From: Bin87 sp034423115
GTDB taxonomy: Bacteria > Chloroflexota > Dehalococcoidia > Lucifugimonadales > UBA3495
Length of the DNA: 64,000 nucleotides
NCBI GenBank assembly: GCA_034423115.1
Contig: DAOUJD010000055.1
Coordinates: 7,640 to 71,639, forward strand
Reading direction: 5' to 3'
A program made the position numbers and the translations under genes. Shown in pieces: positions 15,552 through 23,867 of this stretch. The notes under the pieces were generated by a model. The model was not told the DNA's origin. It ran no database searches and saw only the letters and a list, made by a program, of their open reading frames with translations. Each line of letters begins with the position of its first letter. Position 1 is the first letter of the stretch.

Positions 15552-15977
15552 TCAAAGCCCAGTAATAACGATACTGAGCACGGTGATTATGATGCCCGCG
15601 ATGATCACGCCGCCGATCCAGCGACTTTCGCGCCGGATGCTAGCGTTGTTGGCATGCATCTCGCTACGTAGAGCGTTAATCTCTCCACGCAGGCTCGCGT
15701 CGCCGGCGCTCATCTCCTCGCGGAGGCTGGCATTGTTGGTGTTCATCTCCTCGCGGAGGCTGGCGTTGTTGGCGTTCATCTCCTCGCGCAGGCTGGCGTT
15801 GTTGGCGTTCATCTCTTCGCGGAGACCTCGTACTTCGCCGCGCACGCCTTGTATATCTTCGTGCAGTCTGTCCAGCCTTCGGGAGATGTCGGCGAAGCGT
15901 TCGATGTGGTCGGCCAATCGCTCATTAACCTGCTCGTAGGCACCTTCGAGTCGACTGAGACGGCTTTCGGTAGTCAT
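15552..15977 (-). CDS. Coiled-coil protein with C-terminal membrane anchor
   Basis: The 141-residue protein starts MTTESRLSRLEGAYEQVNER and is helical throughout. The middle holds about five copies of an 11-residue repeat (LREEMNANNAS and variants), encoded by nearly identical 33-bp DNA units at 15650-15830. A hydrophobic segment at the end (WIGGVIIAGIIITVLSIVIT) anchors it in the membrane. No function is known to me. A TATAAT box on the same strand (16003-16008) and GGGAGAG before the ATG support expression. Confidence 0.7.
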   Translation of the reverse strand: MTTESRLSRLEGAYEQVNERLADHIERFADISRRLDRLHEDIQGVRGEVRGLREEMNANNASLREEMNANNASLREEMNTNNASLREEMSAGDASLRGEINALRSEMHANNASIRRESRWIGGVIIAGIIITVLSIVITGL

Positions 15978-16002
15978 AGTTCACTCTCCCGGACTGGAGA
16001 TG

Positions 16003-16008
16003 ATTATA
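16003..16008 (-). promoter_or_regulatory. -10 box for the coiled-coil membrane protein gene
   Basis: TATAAT on the minus strand lies 26 bases upstream of the ATG at 15977, followed by the ribosome binding site GGGAGAG. A -35 box is not obvious. Confidence 0.45.
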
Positions 16009-16091
16009 CCGACTGATCGTATCGGCAGGTAGTGAGAGTTTTCCAGAGCATTGGACTGCGGCGGCAGCGCGTCGATTATGGTAACGTGCGC

Positions 16092-16097
16092 TATAAT
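16092..16097 (+). promoter_or_regulatory. -10 box for the CoA-transferase operon
   Basis: TATAAT at 16092-16097 lies 62 bases upstream of the ATG at 16159. No convincing -35 hexamer is found at normal spacing. It probably drives the CoA-transferase, SDR-like and M24 peptidase genes. Confidence 0.45.
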
Positions 16098-16158
16098 AAC
16101 GTGGCGTAAAGTGAGAGAGCAGTATGCGCAGTACTGCCGGCGGAGGTATTGCTGGATT

Positions 16159-17352
16159 ATGAAACCACTGGAAGGCATCAAGGTGCTCGACTTGACCCGC
16201 GCGTTGGCCGGTCCCTTCTGCGCCCTCATGCTGGGCGACTACGGCGCGGACGTAATCAAGATCGAACGTCCCGGCGTCGGCGACGACACCCGCAAGTGGG
16301 GCCCTCCTTTCATCGGCGAAGAGTCCGCGTACTTCCTCAACGTCAACCGCAACAAGCGCAGCCTGACGCTGAACCTGCGCGATGAGAAGGCGCAGCAGGT
16401 CTTCCTGCAACTGGCCGCCGACGCCGACATCATCGTTGAAAACTTCACGCCCGACGTGATGCCCAACTTCAACCTGGCCTACGAGGACGTGAAGAAGGTC
16501 AACCCCGCCATCATCTACTGCTCCATCTCCGGTTTCGGCGCCACCGGGCCCTACCGCAATCGCCCGGCCTACGACCAGATCATGCAGGGCATCAGTGGCC
16601 TGATGAGCATCACGGGCGACCTGGGCGGCGACCCGCAGAAGGTCGGCATTGCCGTTTCCGACATCGGCGCCGGCATGTGGGCAGCCTTCGCCGTCATGGC
16701 CGCGCTGCACCATCGCAATACCGCCGGCAACGGCGAGGGTCAGTACATCGACCTCTCCATGCTGGACGCGCAGGTGGCGTGGATGACCTATCAGGCCGGT
16801 TACTACTTCGCCACCGGTGAGGCTCCCAAGCGGCTGGGCGCAGCCCACCCCACGCTGGTCCCCTACCAGGCTTTCATGGGCAAAGACGGCAAGTACTTCA
16901 ACGTGGCCGTGGGGTCCGACCGCCTGTGGGACCGGTTCTGCGAGGGCATCGACCGCATGGACCTCCACGAGGATCCCGACTATGCCAGCAACGGCGTGAG
17001 GGTCAACAACCGCTCCAAGCTGGTGCCCCTGCTGCAGGAATACTTCCTCAAAAAGGACGCCGACGACTGGGTGGCCGACCTACAGGCCGTCAGCGTCCCG
17101 GCAGGCCCCATCAACGACCTGGCCGACGTTTTCAACGACGAGCAGGTGTTGCACCGGGAGATGCTGCTGGAAATGCCGCACCCCACGCTGGGCAGCATCC
17201 AGCAGACCGGCCTGCCGATCAAGTTCTCCGAGACTCCCGGCGGCCTCGACCAGCCGCCGCCTCTCCTGGGCGAACACAACCACCAGATCCTCACCGGCCT
17301 GGGCTACTCGGACGCGGACGTGGACCAGATGGTCTCGTCGGGCGTCATCTGA
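16159..17352 (+). CDS. CaiB/BaiF family (class III) CoA-transferase
   Basis: The 397-residue protein starts MKPLEGIKVLDLTRALAGPF and continues GDYGADVIKIERPGVGDDTR, NVNRNKRSLTLNLRDEKAQQ, FGATGPYRNRPAYDQIMQG and a catalytic-Asp region IDLSMLDAQVAW. These are the signatures of class III transferases, which move CoA between carboxylic acids through an aspartyl-CoA anhydride. GGAGG lies 12 bases before the ATG; the longer frame from 16051 would include the promoter. The acid substrate is unknown. It leads a three-gene group with an SDR-like protein and an M24 peptidase. Confidence 0.93.
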   Translation: MKPLEGIKVLDLTRALAGPFCALMLGDYGADVIKIERPGVGDDTRKWGPPFIGEESAYFLNVNRNKRSLTLNLRDEKAQQVFLQLAADADIIVENFTPDVMPNFNLAYEDVKKVNPAIIYCSISGFGATGPYRNRPAYDQIMQGISGLMSITGDLGGDPQKVGIAVSDIGAGMWAAFAVMAALHHRNTAGNGEGQYIDLSMLDAQVAWMTYQAGYYFATGEAPKRLGAAHPTLVPYQAFMGKDGKYFNVAVGSDRLWDRFCEGIDRMDLHEDPDYASNGVRVNNRSKLVPLLQEYFLKKDADDWVADLQAVSVPAGPINDLADVFNDEQVLHREMLLEMPHPTLGSIQQTGLPIKFSETPGGLDQPPPLLGEHNHQILTGLGYSDADVDQMVSSGVI

Positions 17353-17382
17353 CCCGTTGATCGTGCGAAGAGGGGTGGCTAG

Positions 17383-18213
17383 ATGGATCTGGGTTTGCAG
17401 GACACCGTGGCGCTGGTGGTCGATTCCCATTTGGGTATCGCGACCGCGGCCGCCGCGTCTCTTGCCAATGAGGGCGCGATTCTCTCCCTGACCGCGCCCG
17501 ACAACTACCACATGCGCCATGTGGAGATCGAGCTGGCCCGGTCGAATATCCCCCAGGACCGTTTCCGCGCCGTCATCGCAGACCTCAGCCGCACCCGGGA
17601 CATCCACCGCCTGGTGCGCGAGACCCTGCACCGGCAGAACGATATCGGCGTGCTGGTCAACACGGTGCAGGAGCTGGACCCATCCTCGGCTATGGAACTT
17701 GAAGAGGAGAACATAGAGCCGGCCATGGCGCGCAACTTCTTTTCCGCCGTGCAGCTAACCCGCGAAGTCTTGCCGCACATGAGGCGACTGGGCATGGGCC
17801 GCATCATCAACCTCATCCCGTATTCCGCCATCGAGGTCTCGTCCGGCGGCACCCTGTCGTCCCTGAGCCTCGCGCCCCTGCTGGCCTATTTCAAGGGCCT
17901 GGCGTTCGAACTCGCGCCCAATCACATCACGGTCAACAACATCATCTACTTTGGTGTTGAGAGCGACGATTCGGAAAACGGAGACGCGGATGGTAACGGC
18001 CGCGACCGGGCGAACGGCGGCGCGCCATCGGCAGGCCCCGGGGAAAACGGTTCCCACGGCAATCACCTGGAGGACGATACTCCAATGCACCGGATGGCGC
18101 AGCCCTGCGAAATCGGCGATGTCGTCGCCATGGTGGCATCGTCCCGCGCCTCATACTTGACCGGCGCCAACATCATCCTGGACGGCGGCAGACACCGGCA
18201 GTATTACGCCTGA
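17383..18213 (+). CDS. Degenerate short-chain dehydrogenase-like protein
   Basis: The 276-residue protein has an SDR fold by length and pattern but lacks the usual catalytic residues. The dinucleotide loop TGxxxGIG reads VDSHLGIATAA, the NAG position reads NTV, and the active-site YxxxK is replaced by LSLAPLL in the segment before LAYFKGLAFELAP. The end, VASSRASYLTGANIILDGGR, is typical for SDRs. A 40-residue Gly/Asn/Asp-rich insertion lies at about residues 205-245. It may be a non-catalytic subunit or a binding protein. It starts 30 bases after the CoA-transferase. Confidence 0.75.
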   Translation: MDLGLQDTVALVVDSHLGIATAAAASLANEGAILSLTAPDNYHMRHVEIELARSNIPQDRFRAVIADLSRTRDIHRLVRETLHRQNDIGVLVNTVQELDPSSAMELEEENIEPAMARNFFSAVQLTREVLPHMRRLGMGRIINLIPYSAIEVSSGGTLSSLSLAPLLAYFKGLAFELAPNHITVNNIIYFGVESDDSENGDADGNGRDRANGGAPSAGPGENGSHGNHLEDDTPMHRMAQPCEIGDVVAMVASSRASYLTGANIILDGGRHRQYYA

Positions 18214-18254
18214 ACCCGTCCGATCCGCCTATGGCGGACGGCAGGAGGAACCCA

Positions 18255-19433
18255 ATGGCCAACGCGCAGATGATTCACGACGCCCAGGAATTCCTCACCA
18301 ACGAGGCGGTTCCCGGCTGGCTGATCTACGATTACCTGGGTTGCAACCCGGTGCTGGGGCAGGTCGCGCCGTCATCAGGGCACGTCACCCGACCGGTGTA
18401 CCTCTACGTTCCGGCCTCCGGCTCGCCGACCCTGCTGACCCACCACGTGGACGCCGGCAAGTTCGCTGATTCGGGCGTGGAGACCGTCGTGTACAGCAGT
18501 CGCGTCACGCTGGAATCAGCGTTGCGGGAAACGTTGACTGGAGCTTCCAGCGTTGCCATGGAGTATTCGCCACGGAACAGCCTGCCCCGCGTCTCCCGCG
18601 TGGATGCCGGCACGGTGGAGTTGGTGCGCAGCATGGGGCCGGATGTAATCTCCTCGGCGGACCTGATGCAGTACGCCACCCAACGCTGGTCGCCGGAACA
18701 GCTGGCCGGTCACCAGCGCTCCGCCGACACCCTGGGCCGCATCGTCAACCAGGCATTCGAACGCATCGGGCAACGCCTCGCCGACGGCGTCACGGAGTTT
18801 GAGATCGCCGAGTTCATTCGCCGCCGTTTTCGGGAGGAAGGGCTGATTACTGCCGATGGGCCCATCGTGTCCGCCAACGCCCACTGTTCGGACCCCCACT
18901 ACGAACCGGAACCCGAGGGCAGCAGCGTGTTCGCGCCCGGCGACTGGGTCCTGATCGACCTCTGGGCGCGCGAGGACACGCCGGGCAGCGTGTACGCCGA
19001 TATCACCTGGACCGCCTACGTGGGCGACGACCCGCCGGCGCGTAACCGGGAGATTTTCGACATCGTTCTGGGCGCGCGCGACGCCGCCCTGGCGTTTCTG
19101 CAGGATTCCCACGCCGCCGGCGACCCGATCCAGGGTTGGCAGGCCGACGAAGTGGCCCGCCGGTACATCACGGATCGCGGCTACGGAGATTACTTCACCC
19201 ATCGCCTGGGCCACAGCATCTACCACACCGTGCACGGAGAGGGTGTCAACCTGGACAACTTTGAGACCCACGACACGCGCCGGGTCATACCGGGCGTGGG
19301 GTTCTCCATCGAGCCTGGAATTTACCTGCCCGAGTTCGGCGTCCGCTCCGAGATTGACGCCTACATGAGCGAGGACGGGCCCTATGCCTCATCCCCCGTG
19401 CAGCGGGATATCGTTCTCATCAAAAACAACTAG
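18255..19433 (+). CDS. M24 family metallopeptidase (Xaa-Pro aminopeptidase/creatinase-like)
   Basis: The 392-residue protein has a creatinase N-terminal domain and a pita-bread C-terminal domain. Candidate metal ligands are the Asp residues in VLIDLWARED and YADITWT, His in THRLGHSIYHTVHGEGVN, Glu in FSIEPGIYLPEFGVRSEID (both Glu positions). Family members cleave X-Pro peptides or hydrolyse small amidines, so the substrate is open. AGGAGG precedes the ATG at 18255, better than the frame from 18231. A short diverged copy of its last 18 codons lies at 20101-20154. Confidence 0.88.
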   Translation: MANAQMIHDAQEFLTNEAVPGWLIYDYLGCNPVLGQVAPSSGHVTRPVYLYVPASGSPTLLTHHVDAGKFADSGVETVVYSSRVTLESALRETLTGASSVAMEYSPRNSLPRVSRVDAGTVELVRSMGPDVISSADLMQYATQRWSPEQLAGHQRSADTLGRIVNQAFERIGQRLADGVTEFEIAEFIRRRFREEGLITADGPIVSANAHCSDPHYEPEPEGSSVFAPGDWVLIDLWAREDTPGSVYADITWTAYVGDDPPARNREIFDIVLGARDAALAFLQDSHAAGDPIQGWQADEVARRYITDRGYGDYFTHRLGHSIYHTVHGEGVNLDNFETHDTRRVIPGVGFSIEPGIYLPEFGVRSEIDAYMSEDGPYASSPVQRDIVLIKNN

Positions 19434-19446
19434 TCCCGTGAAGCTT

Positions 19447-19833
19447 CTACGTAGATGAAAGGCTCTCTGCGTCGTCGATGTACCTGGCTGTTTCCCTGAT
19501 TCGGCGCTCCGTTTGCGGATTGCAACGCGCGTCGTAGAAACAAGCGCCGTGGAGCTGCCCCAAGCGGCTGTAATAACGACCCAGGAGAGTCCGGGCCGCC
19601 GGCTCACGATCCACGAATGCATCCAGTTCGTCGGTAGTTCGAGCGGTGGTTACCGGTTCTTCTCCGGTTCGTGACAGAATGAGCGCGTCGGTCGCCCGCT
19701 TTGTGGCGCACCATGCCTTCTCCGCCGCGTCCCGAATATCGCCCGCTTCAAGGCGTCCCAACGCCTGAGCGTGGACCATTCGGGCATCGGCGAAAAGTTC
19801 CGCCACACGGTCTTGTATCGAGGTGGTCGTCAA
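19447..19833 (-). CDS. PaREP1/HEPN-like small protein
   Basis: The 128-residue helical protein has the family core RLEAGDIRDAAEKAWCATKR followed by ATDALIL. The rest is less conserved and ends with RRIRETARYIDDAESLSS. The start is a TTG at 19833 with AAGGAGG five bases upstream. A 145-bp MITE is inserted only a few bases upstream of this ribosome binding site, which must have displaced the original promoter. The function is unknown. Confidence 0.65.
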   Translation of the reverse strand: MTTTSIQDRVAELFADARMVHAQALGRLEAGDIRDAAEKAWCATKRATDALILSRTGEEPVTTARTTDELDAFVDREPAARTLLGRYYSRLGQLHGACFYDARCNPQTERRIRETARYIDDAESLSST

Positions 19834-19851
19834 AGCGCCTCCTTGCGTCAG

Positions 19852-19996
19852 CAGGGCCTTTTCAAAGTTAATCCGTCATTCCGGCGAAAGCCGGAATCCA
19901 GAACATTTCGAACACGACAGTCTGCTGGATTCCGGCCAAAGCGGGAATGACGGTTCGAGGTGAAAGGCCGCCATACGAGACTTTGAAAAGGCCCCG
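19852..19996. mobile_element. 145-bp MITE with 9-bp target duplication
   Basis: The element is bounded by CAGGGCCTTTTCAAAGT (19852-19868) and the complement of CGGGGCCTTTTCAAAGT (19980-19996), a 17-bp inverted repeat with one mismatch. TTGCGTCAG flanks it on both sides (19843-19851 and 19997-20005). Inside are further inverted segments, ATTCCGGCGAAAGCCGGAAT and TGGATTCCGG...GGAATGACGG, of a type common in GC-rich genomes. It encodes no protein. The host transposase is not in this window. Confidence 0.85.
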
Positions 19997-20100
19997 TTGC
20001 GTCAGGCGGCAATTGCAATTACGTTGCGCGAGCTTTGTCCATTTGTCATCCATTTTATTTCATAGGAGAGGGACATCCACAGCCCCTGCCACTCAGTTGC

Positions 20101-20154
20101 CCTTACGCGTCGTCCTAGGTGCAGCGGGATATCGTTCTCAGCAAAAACGACTAG
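20101..20154 (+). pseudogene. Remnant of the 3' end of an M24 peptidase gene
   Basis: Eighteen codons align without gaps to the last 18 codons of the M24 gene at 19380-19433: PYASS, then a stop instead of P, then VQRDIVLSKND and TAG against VQRDIVLIKNN and TAG. Several differences are synonymous, so this is a diverged paralogue end and not a recent copy. The rest of that gene is missing. Its final TAG shares CTAG with the stop of the convergent membrane protein gene. Confidence 0.65.
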
Positions 20155-20348
20155 ACTCCCGCAAAATTGATCGCATTGGCGATTACCAGGGCGTACACCG
20201 CTATCAACAAAGGAATGACGATGGCTTTGACCGATTTCGCCAGAGCCAGTTCCAGAGAATTGTCCCTGCTCAACAAAGCCCACTCCGCCAACGTGTTGAT
20301 GATAAGCGCTAGCCCCAGCGGGATACCCAGGGAAAGAAGATCCGCCAT
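20151..20348 (-). CDS. Small membrane protein
   Basis: The 65-residue protein has two predicted transmembrane helices (LLSLGIPLGLALIINTLAEW and VIPLLIAVYALVIANAINF) separated by a polar loop. No family is recognised. It starts one base after the stop of another small membrane protein gene, so the two form a mini-operon whose products may interact. Confidence 0.55.
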   Translation of the reverse strand: MADLLSLGIPLGLALIINTLAEWALLSRDNSLELALAKSVKAIVIPLLIAVYALVIANAINFAGV

Positions 20349-20349
20349 A

Positions 20350-20559
20350 TCACTGTCGTTCTGCCCGATCGGAATTTTTGGCTTCGTACTTGTCGCGCCA
20401 TACCCCCACTGCTAGTACACCGGTCATGGCGAGGGCCATTAACCCGAACAACACGCTCGCCGCCCGCACAACTTGGCATGAGTATTCACTGCCATCGCAG
20501 ATAAAGAAAGTTACGGGGACGAATCCCAACACTATCAACCCCAACACTATACCTGTCAT
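20350..20559 (-). CDS. Small membrane protein
   Basis: The 69-residue protein has an N-terminal helix (IVLGLIVLGFVPVTFFIC), a short extracytoplasmic loop with two cysteines (C21 and C28 region) and a second helix (LFGLMALAMTGVLAVGVW), with a charged C-terminal tail. No family is recognised. GGGAGAG precedes the ATG at 20559. It is the first gene of a two-gene unit with 20151-20348. Confidence 0.55.
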   Translation of the reverse strand: MTGIVLGLIVLGFVPVTFFICDGSEYSCQVVRAASVLFGLMALAMTGVLAVGVWRDKYEAKNSDRAERQ

Positions 20560-20724
20560 GGTGCTCTCCCGGTACGATGTTGATACCTTGCACCCATTGT
20601 ATCTATTTCAGCCGGGAATGGTCCATTTGTTTTCGATTATTGTTCCTGGAGGATAGGAATTCAACGCACCAACTTCTCTTGGGGCTCGGATGTTTCGTTC
20701 CCGTGCAGTGCGAAGTCGTCCTGA

Positions 20725-21564
20725 TTACTGCGCCGTAACCGTCCCGGCGAAGTCCAGTTCCAGCAGGATTTCATCCTCGACACTGAGAACGATGGCCACG
20801 CTGGGCTTCGTCATGCCGAAATCGTCGAAGGTGAACGTGACCGCAACGGAACCGCTGGCCGTGCCGTCGCCCGGGAAATCAATGTCGCCGTCCCAAGTGA
20901 TCTCGCGCGTCTGGTCCTTAACCGTCAGATCGCCAGTGATGTGCACATGCGCATGGCCGCTGGCGTCGGCAATCGTATCGGGCAATCCATCGATTGAGGT
21001 CGGCACAAACACTACCTCCGGATAGGTGTCCGTTTCCAGCGTGCGGTTGCGCACGTACCCGTCTCGACGGTTGCTGTCAGTGCGCAGCGTCGCCGCCTGC
21101 ACCGCGATGCGACTTTCGTCGACCACCACGTTGCCGTCCGCATCGAAAGCGATGACGCCCTCCACGTCCATCGTTTCGCCCGTCGCCACCTTGAATCCGG
21201 TGTTGGCCAGCACCTCCTCAACCTTGTAGCGTGCGATGGTTCCCTCGCCCAGCGTGAACACCGTCGCCCCGCCGGATGGCATGGCCGCGGCGGTGGCCGG
21301 CTCGGGTGGGGGCTCTGTGGGAACCTCCGTTGCCGCCTTTGCCTCGGTGGCTGCCATCGCCGTGGTTGCCGTGGGCGGCGCGGTGGTGGGAGCGGCTGGA
21401 GCCTCCGTCGCGGCGGGCGGGACCGTAGTCGCAGCAACGGTTTCGGCGGTAGGGGGTGGCGCGGCGGGCGACGCTGCCGGTTCACCAGCGCAGGCAACTG
21501 CGAACATCACCATGGCGACACTAACGATCATGGCAGCGATGACTATATTGCGATTCAAGGTCAT
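20725..21564 (-). CDS. YceI-family lipoprotein
   Basis: The 279-residue protein has a signal peptide with lipobox (MFAVAC near residue 25), so it should be a surface lipoprotein. A 65-residue Ala/Pro/Thr-rich linker follows. The C-terminal domain shows YceI features: GVIAFDADGNVVVDESRIAV, RDGYVRNRTLETDTYPEVVF, GDLTVKDQTREITWDGDIDF and FTFDDFGMTKPSV. YceI proteins are lipocalin-like and bind isoprenoid or fatty acyl lipids. The gene stands alone. Confidence 0.88.
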   Translation of the reverse strand: MTLNRNIVIAAMIVSVAMVMFAVACAGEPAASPAAPPPTAETVAATTVPPAATEAPAAPTTAPPTATTAMAATEAKAATEVPTEPPPEPATAAAMPSGGATVFTLGEGTIARYKVEEVLANTGFKVATGETMDVEGVIAFDADGNVVVDESRIAVQAATLRTDSNRRDGYVRNRTLETDTYPEVVFVPTSIDGLPDTIADASGHAHVHITGDLTVKDQTREITWDGDIDFPGDGTASGSVAVTFTFDDFGMTKPSVAIVLSVEDEILLELDFAGTVTAQ

Positions 21565-21679
21565 GAGTTATCTCCAGTAGATCCGGCGATTATGTGCCCG
21601 CCAATTCTATCATTGCCCACATTCCGCCCCGGCAGTACAATCCCGATACCACCTTAAACAACCAATGGAGCACAACGCT

Positions 21680-22828
21680 ATGAAATTCGGCCTGGCCTAC
21701 GAAATGCAGCGTCCCGAACTGGACGATCACGCCGTCATCGAGGAAACCATCGAGCAGGTCTGCCTGGCCGACAAGATGGGTTTCGACTACGTGTGGTTCG
21801 TGGAACACCACTTCCTGACCACATTCAGCATGTCTCCGTGTCCGGAGGTGATCTTCGGCGCGCTGAGCAAGATGACCAAGAACATCCGCCTGGGGTTCGG
21901 CGTCATCATCCTGCCCTATCACCATCCGGTCCGAGTGGCGGAGCGCGTCGCTATGGTTGACCACCTCACCAACGGCCGCGTAGATATGGGCACGGGCCGC
22001 AGCGCCGCCTACGAGCAGACCGGCATGGGCATCGACCCCCGTGAAACCCGCGAGATGTGGGAAGAGTCCCTGAAAATGATTCCCCAGATCTGGGACTCGG
22101 ACTACTTCGAGTGGGAGGGCAGGTACTGGAACGTGCCGCCGCGCCAGGTGCTGCCCAAGCCCTACCAGCAGCCGCACCCGCCCATCTGGGTGGCAGCGTT
22201 GCAACCGGCCACCTACGAATTGGCCGCCGAGCGGGGCATCGGGGTGATGGCCCTGGGCGTCAGCGCGCCGTCGGTGCTGGAGCCCCACATCGCCGCGTAC
22301 CGCGAGAACATCAAGAAAGCCAAGCCGGTAGGCCAGTTCGTCAACAACCAGTGGCTCAGTTCGGTGTTCGGACTGTGCGGCCCCGATAACTCAGCGACCC
22401 GCCAGCTCTGCACGGACTCGCTCAAGACCTTCTTCGGCCCGGGTCGTCCCTACGTCCAGGACCAGAAGGACGTTTACGCCCGCCTGCTGGACCAGTGGGG
22501 CGGCATCCCCGAGCACCTGCAGCAGAACTTCTCCCGGTACGTGGACGTACCTGCCGAAGGCGCAGCAGAGGCCGACGGTTCGGTTGACCTGTCTGGCGGC
22601 ACCGCGCTGGCCCAGAAGATCTGGGAGGAGTTCGACGCCGACACGCTGGCCGAGCGCGGTGTAATCGTCGCCGGAGACCCGGATAGCTGCATCAAGGCCG
22701 CCAAGATGCACGAGGCCACCGGCGTGGACCAACTCCAGTTCCTCATGGCCACCGAGACCGTCGCCCACGATAAAGTCATGGAATCCATAGAGATGTTCGG
22801 CAAGCACGTCTTCCCTGCGTTCCGGTAA
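21680..22828 (+). CDS. LLM class flavin-dependent oxidoreductase
   Basis: The 382-residue protein is a TIM-barrel luciferase-like oxidoreductase: MKFGLAYEMQRPE, DYVWFVEHHFLTTFSMSPCP, IRLGFGVIILPYHHPVRVAE, MVDHLTNGRVDMGTGRSAAY and HPPIWVAALQPATYELAAE. The cofactor may be FMN or F420; a cofE gene in the window makes F420 possible. The ATG at 21680 follows TGGAG at good spacing. A TACAAT box lies at 21636-21641. A 10-bp hairpin follows the gene. Confidence 0.92.
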   Translation: MKFGLAYEMQRPELDDHAVIEETIEQVCLADKMGFDYVWFVEHHFLTTFSMSPCPEVIFGALSKMTKNIRLGFGVIILPYHHPVRVAERVAMVDHLTNGRVDMGTGRSAAYEQTGMGIDPRETREMWEESLKMIPQIWDSDYFEWEGRYWNVPPRQVLPKPYQQPHPPIWVAALQPATYELAAERGIGVMALGVSAPSVLEPHIAAYRENIKKAKPVGQFVNNQWLSSVFGLCGPDNSATRQLCTDSLKTFFGPGRPYVQDQKDVYARLLDQWGGIPEHLQQNFSRYVDVPAEGAAEADGSVDLSGGTALAQKIWEEFDADTLAERGVIVAGDPDSCIKAAKMHEATGVDQLQFLMATETVAHDKVMESIEMFGKHVFPAFR

Positions 22829-22859
22829 CCGGCGAAGCAGGTCGCGCCGGCGGATAAGA

Positions 22860-22887
22860 GCGGTGTGATAACCTGAAATCACACCGC
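22860..22887 (+). terminator. Hairpin downstream of the LLM gene
   Basis: GCGGTGTGAT and ATCACACCGC form a perfect 10-bp stem with an 8-base loop, 31 bases after the LLM stop. No U-run follows, so termination would be atypical. It also sits directly before the next gene. Confidence 0.5.
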
Positions 22888-22916
22888 CGGCCACTTACCG
22901 AAGCCGGAGAACCAAA

Positions 22917-23783
22917 TTGCCCGCCCCAATCCTCGATCTCGATCTGCCCCCGGACCACCCAATACGGCAGATCCTCGCCACCATCGAAGCGCACCCTGAG
23001 GTGCGCGAACCGGTGTTGCGTGCGCTGCTCACTGAGGACTTTCTGGCGTTGCCGGGCCAAGTGCAGGGAGTGTCTGATCGAGTGGACGGGCTCACCGAGC
23101 GGGTGGACGGTTTGACCGAGCGGGTCGATAAACTCCGTGAAGACTTTGATGGCTTCCGTGAGGAGACCCGTGAACAATTCCGGTCTGTTAACGAACGGTT
23201 GGACGAAAACACCCGGCGGTTGGACGAAAACACCCGGCGGTTGGATGAAAACACCCGGCGGTTGGACGAAAACACCCGGCGGTTGGATGTAAACACCCGG
23301 GTGTTGAACGAAAACACAGAATCCACCAAGAGATTGGAGGGCCACGTGGGTAGATTGCGAGGTTTGTCTTACGAAGATGCGTGTCGCTACTACATTGGAG
23401 TGATCCTCGACGGGTTCCTCGACGGCCCGGTTCTGGCCGACCGCGAACTCATCAATAGCCAACTCCTCAAAGCCCGTCGGAACGATCTCATCAGCAGGCC
23501 GGAGTACGAGCACGGCCTGAGCCCAGATATCATCGCCAGGGCTCAGGATGATGTCAGCCATTCCGAGCGCCTGGCCGTGGTTGAAGCATCGGTCACGTTC
23601 AATCGGCGGGATTTGGAAAATGCCGCGGCGCGCGCTGCCATTATTGGCAGAGTCACCGGCGTGCGCGCCGACGCGTTCCTCGCCACCCATTACCCCTGGC
23701 CTGACGATATCGGCGCGGTTGCCCAACAACTCGGTGTGACGATTATCCGCCAGGAGTCGGAAGAGCACGCATACGACTATTGA
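22917..23783 (+). CDS. Coiled-coil repeat protein with nuclease-like C-terminal domain
   Basis: The 288-residue protein has three parts. Residues 1-45 include PPDHPIRQILATIEAHPEVR. Residues 50-145 form a coiled coil: VDGLTERVDGLTERVDKLRE and then five copies of the heptad RRLDENT. The C-terminal half (ALSYEDAC-like start, then LADRELINSQL and ERLAVVEASVTFNRRDLENA) resembles PD-(D/E)XK-type nuclease domains found in many cyanobacterial and Chloroflexi coiled-coil proteins. The start is a TTG with CGGAGA upstream. Enzymatic function is unproven. Confidence 0.65.
   Translation: MPAPILDLDLPPDHPIRQILATIEAHPEVREPVLRALLTEDFLALPGQVQGVSDRVDGLTERVDGLTERVDKLREDFDGFREETREQFRSVNERLDENTRRLDENTRRLDENTRRLDENTRRLDVNTRVLNENTESTKRLEGHVGRLRGLSYEDACRYYIGVILDGFLDGPVLADRELINSQLLKARRNDLISRPEYEHGLSPDIIARAQDDVSHSERLAVVEASVTFNRRDLENAAARAAIIGRVTGVRADAFLATHYPWPDDIGAVAQQLGVTIIRQESEEHAYDY
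23199..23303 (+). repeat. 21-bp tandem repeat encoding heptads
   Basis: Five consecutive 21-bp units of the form TTGGACGAAAACACCCGGCG plus G cover 23199-23303; the first four are almost identical and the fifth is diverged. Each unit encodes one heptad (LDENTRR), so copy number change would alter the coiled-coil length in frame. Confidence 0.9.
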
Positions 23784-23816
23784 TCGATACCTGTGCAAGC
23801 CCCCGCGAAAAGCAAT

Positions 23817-23841
23817 GGGGCGGCTTTTTCGGCCGCCCCAC
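23817..23841 (-). terminator. Intrinsic terminator-like hairpin after the second LLM gene
   Basis: TGGGGCGGC and GCCGCCCCA form a 9-bp stem around a 7-base loop, 26 bases beyond the stop of the minus-strand LLM gene. On that strand it is followed by TTGCTTTTCG. It may also stop plus-strand transcription from the coiled-coil gene. Confidence 0.6.
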
Positions 23842-23867
23842 ATCGTTGCGTGCTAGGCACAGTGTGA

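Noticed and set aside
23199..23303. Regular repeats considered as a CRISPR array
   Set aside because: The units are contiguous without spacers and encode protein heptads.
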